Below, piece after piece: positions 45,969-57,689 of a DNA stretch of 64,000 bases; position 1 is the stretch's first letter, and every line of letters begins with the position of its first letter. The position numbers and the translations under genes are program-made. The DNA comes from Apricaphanius iberus (lineage: Eukaryota; Chordata; Actinopteri; Cyprinodontiformes; Aphaniidae). The notes below the pieces were generated by a model. That model saw only the letters and a list, made by a program, of their open reading frames with translations, had not been told where the DNA came from and ran no database searches. The DNA lies in assembly GCA_028564705.1 (NCBI GenBank), contig JAPXFQ010002085.1:704001-768000 (forward strand), in the 5' to 3' direction.

Positions 45969-46099
45969 GTTATTTGGAGTTGGACACAGGGGTTTTTAGT
46001 GGAGGAGAGAACTTTGTCATTTCAATGGATTTCAGAACTGACCAGCTCAGTGCACTATTGCTGTTTACTTACAGCAAACAAACTGAAGATTATGTGCTT
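45969..46099 (+). CDS. ush2a: ush2a exon: start of laminin-G domain 2
   Basis: A 131-nt exon between ACCTGCAG and CTT|GTAAGA. It starts with two bases of a split glycine codon and ends on a codon boundary. It reads YLELDTGVFSGGENFVISMD followed by FRTDQLSALLLFTYSK. FxFRTxQxxxLLLF is the second strand pair of a laminin-G domain. The following intron is only 96 bp (46100-46195). Confidence 0.94.
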
Positions 46100-46195
46100 G
46101 TAAGATCCTGGACTTATTTCAAGCAACTATTTTAAGCAGAAAGACAAACTTTGATTATGTTTTTTGTAATATCGATCTTACCGGTATTTTTTCAG

Positions 46196-46475
46196 GTAGA
46201 ACTGGAAGCCGGTCTCTTGTCTTTTATTCTTGCATCCGGTGGCCGTGCAACCGAGCTCCGCATGTGGGTGGGACTCAGCTACTGTGATGGAGACTGGAAA
46301 CGCTTGTCACTGGCAAAACGGGGCTCTCTTGTCTCTGCTGCACTGGATGAGTGGGCCGAGGAACTGCGGGAATCGGGAGGGTCAGCAAGACTTAGTGTTG
46401 ATTCGCCTTTATATTTGGGTGGTGTGCCGACTGGACTGTCGCATCCTGCTCTTAATGTTCAAAGTCACAAACATG
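46196..46475 (+). CDS. ush2a: ush2a exon: laminin-G domain 2, central part
   Basis: A 280-nt exon, the largest in the window, between TTTTTCAG and CATG|GTAAGA. It reads VELEAGLLSFILAS, GLSYCDGDWKRLSLAKRGSL (the DGxW word of laminin-G domains), a longer variable stretch with EWAEELRESGG, and SPLYLGGVPTGL (the xxGGVP strand). GLSYCDGDW places a Cys next to the DGxW word. Two frames cross the exon; the other has no domain character. Confidence 0.94.
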
Positions 46476-46499
46476 GTAAGATGCATAAAAATGCCATGA

Positions 46500-48090
46500 A
46501 TTAAGTTTTAGATTTCGTTCTATTTTTTACGTTATCTTAATTTTACTAAATAAATAGTTTTTATTTGCTAAGAAGACCCATGGTTTTGTTTTTCTCTCTG
46601 TGAAGTTCTACAGAAAAGACTATCGGAGAATCATTGTGACATCAATGTTTATGTTTCCTCGCATTGCATCATGGGATTGGGTGGCATTGTTTTACATGTT
46701 TGGAGGATGATTTAGCAAAGCAGATGGTTCACTCGTGCTTTGTGGTCAACTGTACTGCCTGTGGGGGGACTGAAAGTTTTTGTTTTATTTCCTCGAAAAA
46801 AGAACGCAACAAACGTGAGAGATTGAGGGAAATCAGGAGATTAAACCCGGACGCTCCAATGAAACCCTGCAGTCCTGCAGCAACTTACAGTATGTGAGGG
46901 TCATTTTTGTACATGGTAAATTCTTGTGACTATGCATTTATTTAGAGAATGTTTTTAAAAAACATTCAGGTTTGCATATTTTAAAATCGTCTGCATTCTA
47001 TTGCTTTTGCGTTCTAATTCAATTGTCCCAAACACCACGCTGCTGTACATACAGCAGCGGTAAGTGCTATCTTGACAGCTGCTTCTACTTTAAACATTAA
47101 AGCTGTTGCATTACTGCATGTTTCTTCAAGACTAGATTTAAGAAAAGAACTGTGTAAGCGGCCGGTGATATTTAGTTTTTCACCAGAAACCAGATGCCAC
47201 TGAATTTCTCAAGTTACAGGACAACTGAAATTCTACAACAGCGACTACATTTCCATAAATACATTAATACAGACACTGATCAATTGGGGACTTAACCAGC
47301 TTTGCAGTCACAATGAGGATTTTGCCATTCTCCTTGGCAATCACCTATGGGTGAGACGGGGTCTTTGCTTGGCTAGGTCTGACCTCTGCTTTTAGCACAT
47401 CCACGGCTTTCTGTTGAGCAGATATTGGACCATCTCTCCCTGAAACAAAATAACCATAGGCCTCCAGGCTTTTGAAACGTACTTTTTATCAGTGAAGGAT
47501 CCAGTTTTCTGTAAAAAAAAAATTGTAAATGTTTCTGTTAAATAGGAATAAATGTCTCTCCAGTAAATTTGTGGACAGGACACGAGCGAATCCAAACAAC
47601 GTTCTTCACAGATCTTTGAATAACTTTGATTTTGCCATTAATAGAGATTTAAAATTTCTCTCTAAAATTCTTCATGTCGTCATTAATTTAAAGTGCTTAT
47701 ATATCAGGGATAACTCTCTTGGAAGTGTTTATCTCATCTTCATAGCTCTTAATTTTGTTTGTTTTCTTGCCACCCAACCACTTGCACATGCGTACAAAGA
47801 GAGGGAAAGATGTCAACAATGATCCTCCTATACAAATAAGTGTCTTTATACACTGCCCTCCTTACCTCCTTGTAAGATAAATTTAAATATTGTAGAAGCA
47901 TTATTTAAGCAGCTTATTTTCAAATATACCAATGACATAATCACAAAGTCATAACTGGGAGTTTGTGTTGTATGATGAGAAATAAGTTGAACAGAGTGAA
48001 GAACCATATTTCTCAAATAAAAAAAATGTCAAGGAATAATTCCTGCATGTACAACACTCATGACACTCTTTTCTCCCTTGGTATATGTTT
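46500..48090. other. ush2a intron with a THAP-like fragment and no other recognised gene
   Basis: Apart from 46724-46897 I recognise nothing. The stretch 47180-47820 has short frames on both strands without motifs. Confidence 0.4.
46724..46897 (+). pseudogene. THAP-like zinc-finger fragment, probably transposon-derived
   Basis: The frame begins MVHSCFVVNCTACGGTESFC and continues with a basic helix (KKERNKRERLREIRR). It resembles the first part of a THAP domain, whose C2CH zinc finger starts CxVxxC, as found in P-element-like and Kolobok-like transposons. The second half (Cys-x2-His and AVPTIF) is missing, and the frame ends in a stop near 46897, close to a GTATGT sequence. It is more likely a transposon scrap than a host exon. 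Confidence 0.4.
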
Positions 48091-48098
48091 TTTCACAG

Positions 48099-48323
48099 GG
48101 CTTGGAGGTTGCCTACGGGGTTTAACTGTTCAAAGTGGTGAAAGAACCCCTACTGCCAGTCGAAACATTAATCTCTTGGTTGCCTACCGCCATTCTGTTA
48201 GAGTCAACTTAGATGGTTGTCCTACCAGTGAAAGCCGGTTTAACTGCAGAGGAAACGATTCAGTGCTTGTGTACACCGGGAGACAGACACAAGCCACAGA
48301 TTACAGTTTGCTGTCCTTCACAG
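48099..48323 (+). CDS. ush2a: ush2a exon: end of laminin-G domain 2 and start of FN3 region
   Basis: A 225-nt exon between TTTCACAG and ACAG|GTAATG with split codons at both ends. It reads LGGCLRGLTVQSGERTPTAS, SVRVNLDGCP (the closing Cys pair of the laminin-G domain), RFNCRGNDSVLVYTGR and TDYSLLSFT. CRGNDSxLVYxG is a very characteristic usherin word at the change from laminin-G to fibronectin-III. The last codon is completed by the exon at 51117. Confidence 0.95.
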
Positions 48324-48954
48324 GTAATGATGTGCAGTTTACATGCAGATGTATTTTTTGCGAAATTTAAATATGTAGAGTAAAGTACTAGTAATGTATT
48401 TTAAAAGTGAAACTTGTGTTATGCAGATTCATGAATCTATTAAAAACCCATTTTTCAATAGATCAAAAATATGAATATACCCCCCCCCCCCCCAATAAAA
48501 AAAAAAAAATGTCAGCCTTTTAAATCAAATCGAGCACAGCGATACCATGGTCTTTAAACCTGGTCTTTGTATTTTTGGTAGTTAAAGTCGTGCTTGAAAA
48601 AGAATTTATCATCTTCATGAATTTCGTCAATAAATTAAAGCATAGTGTTCTCTAAAATACCTGATAGAAGCTACACCTAATTTTAACTTGATAAGTGTTT
48701 AAGAATGACTTTTTATAGTATATATTTATCTAGAATTTTAAGTTATAGTTTTGCAAAAGGTCATGTAACATTTGTGGCACAAAATAAGTTTTATTTAGCT
48801 GTACTGAATTCAAAAATCGCTCTTTGAATTGCAGAGGTTGTAGAGTGCTGCAGTAGGCAAACATGTTCTAAATTATAGTAGTAAGATTGCTGTGTTAATG
48901 TTAATAAGACTAGGTGATTCAAACTTAGTTCTGTATTGGATTCTCATCTTTACA

Positions 48955-49200
48955 TAACTGGGGCAAAAGTATTTGGCAGCCATCGATTGTTCAAGTTGTC
49001 CCACATAAAAAGATTAGAGGTTTGTAATTTCATCATAGGTACACTTAAACTGTAAGAGACAAAATTAAAAAAAGACTTATGGAAATCACATTGTATGATT
49101 TTTAAAGAATGTATTTGTATAATGGTGTAGAAAATAAGTATTTGGTCAATAACAAAAGTTCACCTCGATACTCTTTAACGCAGTCAATTATTTTCTTCCC
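48955..49200. mobile_element. Tc1-like transposon relic
   Basis: Two pieces read GGGGCAAAAGTATTTGGCAG and AATAAGTATTTGGTCAATAA about 180 bp apart. The word AAGTATTTGGTCA is typical of the ends of a widespread fish Tc1-like family. No transposase survives. Confidence 0.5.
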
Positions 49201-50470
49201 CACCGCATGGCGGTATGGATATCTGAGCTGCAACTACTTCAAATGGTTGCAAATGGTTTTATTGTTTTAGGTCTTAACGTTATTTCAACATGCTTTTTCC
49301 AAGTTCAGTTTGTTAACTTAGTTGGTAACATCAAGACTGCTCAACCTGTGTGATGCTCAGAACAGAAACCGTTGAAATGATTCACTAGAATGTGGATATT
49401 TAGACTAAACCGTGATATTCAAAGCTTTTTTCAAACTGAACATTGGTTATTGCTCAGCTTCATCAGCTTATTACTTTTCAAAAAGGGAGGCTACATAACG
49501 TGTCCTATGTCACCTTCACCATTTTTCTTTTCAACTCTTAGAGCCCTATGAAATCAATTTAATTGTTTGAAATCCTTTATTTCCAAAATAAATATAATAC
49601 TTTTTTCATTCTAACCATATTTATTTAACCAAAAAAATTTTTAATTATGGTGACTGAAAACAATTTGCCAAATCAATAACTAAATGGAACCACATTTACT
49701 GTTATTCACAACTATTTTCACAAATTTAACAGTGCTGTGGTTCAAGCAGTTCCATCTCATGTTTAAAGAAATAAAACATCTATATGCAAAACGAATAATC
49801 TCATATTGTTCATATTATAAAAAAATATCTCTCCACCAAATCAAGTCTCATAAAGAGACCTGGAAACAATAAATATTCGTACTAATTATATAGTGATCAA
49901 TACCTTTGTTCCCTTACCAGACTCCAGTGAAATAAATTTATGAAATGTCAGTGTTTAGCACTCTTCCTGCAGCGCTTTATTTTTTTTGCTTGTGTTTTGT
50001 TTTTGTTTTTTTCCTGAATAGACAGAGAGCTAGCTTCTTCTCCTTGTTTGTAATGAAACCCTTCACTATCAGTGATTGTCATAGTGAGCTGACAGAACTT
50101 ATAGAATGGTTGTTCTCCAGATTCATAAACATCTCTGACTCTCACTCTAGGCTTGGAAGTTGGTTTTGGGGGTTTGTTTTGAAGGGGGGGGCATCTGTAT
50201 TTCAGTCAGTTTTCTCGCTATGGCTGTTAGTTTTAGGCTGCCCTGGAGGGCTGCAACCTCCAGTAAAAACAGGCAGCGTTAGAGGAACGGTAGCAACTAG
50301 ATTACTACAGGGACAGCGTTTAATTGTGTATTCCATTTTGTTCGTTAAATTCTGCGATCCATCCGCCTTTCCCACACCGTGGATTATAGCTCCATTCCAT
50401 CTATCAGCTCTGTGTAAACTTTTTCTGCTGGGCTGAACAGGCTGCCTGTTGATAAGTTTGGGCACAGATC
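49200..50470. other. ush2a intron, no gene recognised
   Basis: AT-rich, without a recognised exon. The frame 49945-50436 is open for 163 codons but is hydrophobic in part and low in complexity; I see no domain. Confidence 0.4.
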
Positions 50471-50481
50471 CATGCAGATCT

Positions 50482-50811
50482 TTAGAGATTAGATGTTTTG
50501 GCCTCACACTGGCCAACATAGACTTTCAACTCCTTCCACAGGTTCTCTATTGGATTGAGGTCTTGAGACTGGCTGGGCCAATCCAGAATCTTAAAATGCT
50601 TTTTTAGGTAGCCACTCCTTTGTTGTTTGGATTCAGTTGGTGTGTTTTGAATTGTTGTCATGCTGGAAGATCTAAACATGTTGTAACATGTAAGTCCATG
50701 AGGGTCAGAATTCGTGCTTGTTTGTAAATTATGCAATGTGATATAATGTTTCATGGATTTTTTTAAATGATCTTTCTTTAAAAGTACAAGTGTCCCTATG
50801 ATGAAACTCAC
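50482..50811 (-). pseudogene. Tc1-like transposase C-terminal fragment
   Basis: On the - strand the frame ends with [20 protein letters not shown], the word around the last catalytic acid of Tc1-like transposases (WPxxSPDLNPIExxW). Upstream, [13 protein letters not shown] is a decayed form of the QDNDPKHTS region. The remaining N-terminal part is unreadable. It is a dead 5'-truncated relic. Confidence 0.85.
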
Positions 50812-51116
50812 TAACTTTTCATTTTTTCAAGAGGGACAACTTGCACAATCAGTGGCTACTCATCTCCCCCCCCCCACACACACACACTTTATAAGGAGGT
50901 TTTTAGACAAAGTATCAAAATATTTGTTCGTGGGGCAATTTATGACGATTCATTTAAGAAAAATTCTCACAAACCAATATGTCTATGGTTAGTTTTGAAA
51001 ACAAGTGTTTTTTGTACGGTTTTAGATGCGTTATCTCTAATTGTAATCAATTTATGTTTTGTCTTTCTCGTGTCTCCCCCAAACCCTTTATGCATACAAA
51101 AATGCACTTTTTTAAG

Positions 51117-51191
51117 AGTACTTGTACAGGTTTGCTGCCTTGGCTCCAGGAGGTTTGGCAGTATCTCCTTGGCAGAGAGGACGGAGTCGTG
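51117..51191 (+). CDS. ush2a: ush2a exon: short 75-nt exon of the first FN3 region
   Basis: The exon starts after TTTTTTAAG at 51115-51116 with two bases that complete a Glu codon, and ends CGTG|GTAAAG. It reads YLYRFAALAPGGLAVSPWQR followed by GRSR; with the preceding exon this gives FTEYLYR. That is the F-G strand part of a fibronectin-III domain (xYxYRxxAxxxGGxxxSxWxxGR), as in usherin after its laminin-G domains. The phase agrees with both neighbours (48323 and 60250). The alternative acceptor at 51128-51129 gives a different frame that lacks FN3 character. Confidence 0.85.
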
Positions 51192-51199
51192 GTAAAGGT

Positions 51200-52750
51200 A
51201 TGACATGTCCTTTGGTATGCTTTTGTATAATATTAGATGTTATAATGTAAAGGGATGATGATTACATGGCATACACATATAGATGGACCATTTTGGATTA
51301 AGTATTTGCATAGTGTGTATCCAGTAGTGCGTCCGAGTTTCTTCTTTATCCAATGTGTTGAAATTTGCAGTTCTTCTTTAACCATAGGATATTTTTCAGG
51401 TGGAACCAGCATTATCTCATACAGTATGTTAGCCTTATTGAAGGCCATTGATATTACATGGGCTTGATGGTATAAGAGATTGATAAGGCCTCTATAAAGG
51501 GCATCACAGTAAAAGGCTGTTAACCCAGAATGGCCTATGCGGTCCCTTGTGTAATATAAAGCTGTTCGTTAGTTGTGAACGATTCACTAGTAGGTCTCAA
51601 AACGCCATCCAATGACCAAATTGAAAAGGAGAAAGTGCTAAAAACAGGAAGAAATAAAGTATTGAGGTTTGAGACGACAGACTGTGGAGGTAAGAACTAA
51701 GAAATGCAGAATAGCGTTTAAATGAGTGGGAGGTGTTGATGAAGGGATAAAGAATTCTGCAAGGCAATGGAGTAATGGGAAGGAAAGATGATAAATACAA
51801 ATGAGAAGATACTGTAATGAACATGACAAGTTGAATAGTTTAGAGAGGAGAAAGTACAGTTTAACAGAATTAAAGGTCTAATATAAAATAGAATAGAATA
51901 GAATAAAAAAGAACTGTTCATCTTAAAAAAGAATTGTCCACCTTAGTGGAAAATTTTATTTGGCTATCCAGAATAAAAGAAACATTCACACATGTGCACA
52001 TTCACTGTAAAAAACAATATACCATGGATTGGATCTTATCGTTTACACTGGTTAAAGATCATTATACCATTAGGAACAAATTACTTCTTGTATATATTTT
52101 TTTGTGTTTTTATTCATTTTCCCATCTGTGTTTATGTAAAAAAAAAATTCCCCACACTATTTTTAGTGTATTGCAGTTCAGTGTGGCAGTGGGCGTGAGA
52201 ATCAACACGATTTGGGGGCTTGCTCATTAAGATTAATAACGTGCAAGTTTCTATCCTCTACTTGGCTAACTGCAACAAACTCTTACAATATCTCCCTTTA
52301 CTAAAATCAGAAAAGTGCAATGTGAATCAAAAATAAAGCCAGTGTTTGGCCTTAGATGGACTTTACCGTACAGTTAAGGCTACATTACATAACAAGAATG
52401 GACCGCGATGCAACAGGGCCATTACTGGCCTCATACTGAGCCTTCCTCAGGATGACTCAGGCTCCAGAGCTACGGAAACTCGGGCTCTGATCTGCAATCT
52501 GTTCAGATTGAGCCACCCCCGCCTGCTGACGAGTGGGGAGCTCCATAGGCTCCCCACTAGGAGATTTGGCTACCGGGAGATTTAGCTATTGATATTACAC
52601 TTCATAGTTTGAAGCTTAGGTTAAGTTTGTGGATAGTTAAACAAGCTACATCTCTTGGTAGATGTGGTCACAGATATTAGCGTGTTAGTCGAGATGGTAC
52701 ATTTTATTGTCATTGCATGTTTTAACACAACACTTAATAAGTGAAATGGG
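51200..52750. other. ush2a intron, no gene recognised
   Basis: The region contains an AATAG repeat near 51888-51905 and a moderately GC-rich patch at 52340-52590. I recognise no exon or named repeat. Confidence 0.4.
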
Positions 52751-53065
52751 ATGACCAATTTATTTTTATTTATTTATTTATTTTTTTCTGTGGGTTTAAT
52801 TTCATGAAGTTATGGACATCTGGACACAGAAATGACAAAAACAAGATAGAAGAAAGAAAGAAGATGAAGAACAGACAACCAATAAAACGGAGCAACACAA
52901 ACAATACAAATCAAATTATATAAACTAAGAACTACACACCCACAACAAAACAAAAATTGGTATATGAATACCACAACAATGTTACTGAAAGCTCTTGGCA
53001 CCAATTGTTTGTTAATGATAACCTCATCCCAAGAAAGCATATGTAAACACTGATGTCCCCACACC

Positions 53066-53090
53066 TATGTGTGTGTGTGTGTGTGTGAGC
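53066..53090. repeat. (TG)n microsatellite inside GC-rich retroelement copy 1
   Basis: A TG run between ACACCTATG and AGCATGC. The other copy has only a short CACACACA at the same place (59613-59622), so the run expanded in copy 1. Confidence 0.85.
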
Positions 53091-54696
53091 ATGCTGGTGC
53101 ATATAAAGTTATCCCATACTAGTGTTTGATTGCTTATGTGAGAAGCCCTCAATCCGTCCTACAAGAATCGACGCAAACATGACGGAGGACGGGGACACGG
53201 ACAGCAAGACAGCCCAGAGCCTCGGAGTCCCAGGCAGACTAGTGCAGGGCCGACCACACCCCCAAAGGAAGAAATAGAAGGAAGTCCCTTGGGGAACATC
53301 CAGCAGCTACAATGCCGGGGCCTGGGAGGCCGCAGTGGCGAGCCCATAGGCCCAGTCCAGGACCCGGAGACTCCGTGGACCAGGGCGCCCCGCTCCCCAC
53401 CAGCGCCCTGACCAGGGATTAGCCGAAAGGCAGAAAAGGCAGCGGATATAAGAGCTAGATCTGAACCCAACCGAGCTACAAAACGGTCATCTCCCAACAA
53501 CTTAAAACCGGCAGCCCCAAAAGAGATGCTCCAACCAATGCAAAGAGGACCCCAGCCCGACACATCGGCAGCCCGACACACCGGCCCACCCCGGCCAGGC
53601 ACGCACCAGGGCTGAGCCGGACCGCACCTGGGCCCACAGCCCCAGACAGCGAGAGCCACCAATGTACCAGCGGGCAGAGGCATCAGTCACCGGCAGGGAG
53701 TGGAGTGGAGAAAGGCCCCCTTACTCACACACATTTACACCAGCACACCAAAACACCCAAGACAGGATGCTGTACACTCACTCATGCGCCACATATACAC
53801 TCTGTACTCCCAGGTCCAGGCACCAATGCCCAAGTGAGCAACCTGTTCCTGCACCAACGGTGGCAAGAGCCGCCAACCAGCCAATGCCCTGGACCAGAAA
53901 GCCTCATCGATATCTTGTATCCCCACCCCCGATGGTCGGTAGTGAACAGGAGCGTGGAAAGACCACTAGCCTCTCTCCCTCCACTCGAATGTGGTGGTGT
54001 TGCACGTTATTCTAATGTGCACTTAAAAAAGAGGTGTGGGACATGGGATTGCTGCCAGACACCCCCCATATCCCACCCCTGGCCCACAGTGTCTAAATGC
54101 AGTTAAGCAGTGGGCACCAGCACCAGCGGTGAGGCTCACTGAAGGGCTCCCCCTCTGGAACCGAAAGGTTTGCCCACCATAAGGTCCCCAAATGTATGTG
54201 TATCATGAAAATGTTTTTTGTGGGAATGTCTAAGTTGCACAGTAAAATTGGGACCCAGGCCACCACCAGACAGTGAAGATGGAAACCCCTCCCTGTGGTG
54301 CAATGATGGAGCAGGTGGAGAGAGGTGTCATTGGATGGAGAGAAAATGACAGGGGGACAGAATGTCTTCCCAGGGAGCCAGCCCCCCACTGACTCTGATA
54401 GGTGCCCCTGTTCGACACGATTCATCAGTGGAGGGAGGCCTTGGCACGTCCAATCCAGGGCCCACAGCCGCACCACCCCCAAGCCCCATGAATCCCAAGG
54501 CCGCCCCCCATCCCCGTCCCAAAAGGAGACCTAAAACCCACATTCCGACATTCGGACTACTATCAAAACACAAGACAGTAAACACCCAGGTTGAGTTCAG
54601 CCCACCCCGCACACCATCCTCCCCGTCCAAGCACACCCCATAGGGGGGAGCACCTGTGTTAGTAAGTGCGTCCCTGCCAGCAAGGGAGGCCATCAG

Positions 54697-55603
54697 CGTA
54701 TCAATTCTCCAAATCCTCGCTTCGATTTGATATTCGATTTTAGGGTCACGATTCGATTCTCGATTTAATACTTATTTTTTGCCTTACAGTACAGAGCCCT
54801 AGGACATTTTTAGACTAGTCTAGTCTATGATCATTGGTTTCATTCATTACATTTTGAACAGTAAATCTTATTTCAAAGGACTTATAAGTAATGCATTTTC
54901 CATTAATGGTCAAATTTAAAACATTTATTTACAATATTATTGTATTTACAATAAATTGTTACAGTAGTAATCTTGCTTAAAGAAATAACAGAAATTATTT
55001 GTAACAGATGCTGACTGCCATCTAGTGACTCTTTTTTTAGTTACTGCAGCTGAAATACTCAGCTCGGCTGGCTCAGAGAAACGAGCTATTATGCAGCAAA
55101 CAGTGGTATTGTAATTTACAATGAGAATGTCGACTTAACTCATGGGGATCTCAAAATTTCCTCACTGATGATTTGAGAGTAGGAATGGCTTTAGCCTCGG
55201 TCCCGCTGCTTCTTTTGTTACTAGCCATGGCTTAACTATAGCTAGCTGCTTGCTAGCGTCAGCTAATATGCTCTGTAGAGATGTGCTGTGTTCACGGGAA
55301 TGCTCTTATTGTTATATAATAATAATAGTATTAGCAGGTGGTGTTGTGAGTTGTATGAGAACTGGTAAGAGTTACTTGATAGGGAAAATGCAATGTCTGG
55401 TTCTTTGTGATGAGGAAATCTCAGTAAATAGACGGTTGCCTGATAACTGTTCCTATGAATCCGAGTGGGGCACTAGTGACTGCTACTGTAAGCTTATGTA
55501 AACATGGAAGGACGTGATCACGATCTTCTTTTAGATTTCGATGCGCAAGGTCGTTATGTAATTTCGATCAATTTCGATTTAAAAATCTAGATCGTGACAC
55601 CCT
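54697..55603. mobile_element. TAGGGGTGTCACG hAT-like MITE, copy C, inside the GC-rich element
   Basis: The left end is decayed (AGCGTATCAATTCTCCAAAT instead of AGGGGTGTCACGATTCTCC) and the right end reads ATCGTGACACCCTTA. It shares GCTAATATGCTCTGTAGAGA and AATGTCTGGTTCTTTGTGAT with copies A and B. AT-rich, in sharp contrast to the GC-rich DNA on both sides. Confidence 0.75.
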
Positions 55604-55993
55604 TACCCACCAGCCCCTGGCTACTGCCGTCCGATGGCCCAGCAAGAAACGGAACCCAACGCCCCCAACTACCCATCCCATACCTTCATATCCCGGACAG
55701 TCCACCGTGGAGCCCAACCCAGTCAAATGCCCAACCTCTGCACCCCCCAGAGTACAAAGACCAAGACCCCGGAGCTATGTCCAGTGCAAAAAGGACCAAC
55801 CGAGGCTAGAAACTCCACCCACCCGCTGAAGCCACCAGTCAACACCCCACCATGCAACTACAGGGAAGGGCCATCCAGGAGCCGGCGACAAGAAGCAGCC
55901 TAGAGGGAAGAAAAAAGGCAGCAGCACATGCCGGTCACCACCCAATAATGACACCCACCGGGCCTCCATACTGGCCAACCCCCCAACCAATTT

Positions 55994-57680
55994 TTTTTAC
56001 TTACAGTGGCCTGGGAGCTGGCTTTCCTTCTTTTGGTACAGATCCTGGATTTAAATTAAGCTTTGAGCAAAGCAGGTGCTGTTAGGTCTGTGTCTATGAA
56101 GTAACTGGGCTCAAAGTGACTGAACAATTACTAAACAAGCATAGAATCTTCTCATTGGTGTTTAAAAAACACTCTAACCATTTCTCCTTCAGCTCCTTAA
56201 CTGTCGGTAAAAAAAAAAATCTAGCATTGGTGTGTTATCTCCACAAATACCGAACACATTCTGCCCTGTTATAGAGTTGTTGTCTTTATGATTTTCAGTG
56301 AAGAAGAACTTCAAAAAAACTAATGGATAAAAATGCCATGAAAAAAATAATTGCTTAAAAACGGATGTAAACAAAATATCAAAGAATGATTAAAGACAAA
56401 ACACATGAGTGACAAAAAAATCACAAGGGGATAAAAAAGGGAGACCTGGATGGACCAGCCTGAGTGGCTGATTATGTTTGAGGTAAAGATGGGAGACTGA
56501 ATGCCGTGAAATATAGCCTTGAATGAATAGCTGCCTGTATTAAATCAGTGCTGAAAAAAGTTACTACTCTCATGAATACTCTTTATGCTAATGGTTGGGT
56601 ATGATTTACTGAGGCTATTAAATAACGGAGAGATGGGAAAAGCTTTTTCTCGTGCCATCTACCAGTTTTTTCTGTATTTTGTATTCATATACTTTTTTCT
56701 TTAGGTTTGAATTAATTTTTGCTTGTACTTAACAAATACTTTTGATTATTATTTGAGTGCTTCTAGGTGCATCACACTGCACCTAGAAAATTAATTTTTT
56801 TTTGTAATTTGTTTCAAAAAGTGAACATCCAGGACATAATATTGAGAGTATAAATGAAGGCAAATGGACTCGTCTTAAATGTTTCATCTCTCGCCCAAGA
56901 GGCTTCTTCAGTTTTGAAAAATTGGTTCAGGAATATCTGATCGTTAAGGCTCACATATATCATATATACCTAAAGAGGCTATCAAGGTTATCTACAAGTT
57001 CTAAGCAATTTTGGTAAGGTAAGAGTCGTTAACTATGAAAATGATCCTAATCAAGTATTGTAACTATGTAACTGCGCTGTTTTGTTCACATGCTTCAAGG
57101 TGTGAGTTTCTGTGAAACTTCCTAGGTAGACAACTCAAGGGAGCTTTATATTTATTGAAAAGGGGCGACCTGAGTCTACCTCCTCTGTTCTAGTTTGGAT
57201 TCATATTGTTTAACATCGAGGCTTTCTTTCACTCCTCTCAAACCATCTGCCTTCCCTATCTAAAATGTGCATATTATTGTCTTTAAAAGAGGGACCTCTG
57301 TCCTGTAGATGTACAGTAGATGGAATGCTCCAATGTACAGCTCTGAACATTCTTTACTGCTCTGGACTACATATACCACACTACTTAGCTTGTGTTTGGG
57401 TGTTTTGTCCTTGGGATGAACCAGTCTGTAACTGAGAGTGTACCAGATTTAAAATGCACTGGGATGTTGTGTTAAGAAAATATCCTTAGTTTCTCAGAAA
57501 ATCCAGTCACATATGGGTAACTATGTTTTTTCATCACACCATGTCTTGGCATATGCCCAATTAGGGTATCCACAAGTGTGGATTCAATTCAAGGTGCTTT
57601 GGTTGAAAAGGGGAAAAATAAAAGCAACAATAAAAATAGAAAAGTATAATTGAAGACATAAAGATCAATAAAACATAATA
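55994..57680. other. ush2a intron between the two GC-rich retroelements; no gene recognised
   Basis: The stretch starts TTTTTACTTACAGTGGCC; its acceptor-like site leads to no domain. Near 56856-56915 a motif of the foldback at 32196-32358 recurs (ATGAAGGCAAATGGACTCG and CCCAAGAGGCTTCTTC). The rest is AT-rich. Confidence 0.4.
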
Positions 57681-57689
57681 CTGTTATGA

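Larger units (their letters stand above)
52762..55985 (-). mobile_element. GC-rich non-LTR-type retroelement of unknown family, copy 1
   Basis: On the - strand. It is bounded by the perfect 8-bp direct repeat ACCAATTT (52754-52761 and 55986-55993). Its 3' end (left) carries an A-rich tail with repeated TAAA units (T/ATTT on the + strand, 52762-52789), right after the word AACCCACAG. The part 53150-53900 matches 58460-59540 of the + strand closely, and 52790-53150 matches its 3' part. A MITE (54697-55603) is inserted in it. The multi-frame openness at 53159-53683 and elsewhere is due to high GC; no protein family is recognised. Tail plus target duplication indicates target-primed retrotransposition, probably with LINE help. 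Confidence 0.7.

Noticed and set aside
45969..46099. Two 131-nt exons with the same entry and exit phases (18129-18259 and 45969-46099), suggesting a duplicated laminin-G exon
   Set aside because: They encode different parts of the fold: the first covers the strands up to NGRPYFLFD, the second the earlier part of its domain up to the VELEAG strand. The equal length is a coincidence.
49945..50436. 163-codon + strand frame in a ush2a intron as a host exon
   Set aside because: Low complexity, no domain, and no phase-compatible place between ush2a exons 48099-48323 and 51117-51191, which join directly.
51130..51197. Alternative ush2a exon using the acceptor at 51128-51129, reading LLPWLQEVWQYLLG
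   Set aside because: It looks weakly like an FN3 strand at first, but the frame starting at 51117 gives a far better match (EYLYR, GG, SxW, GR) and also fits both neighbouring phases.
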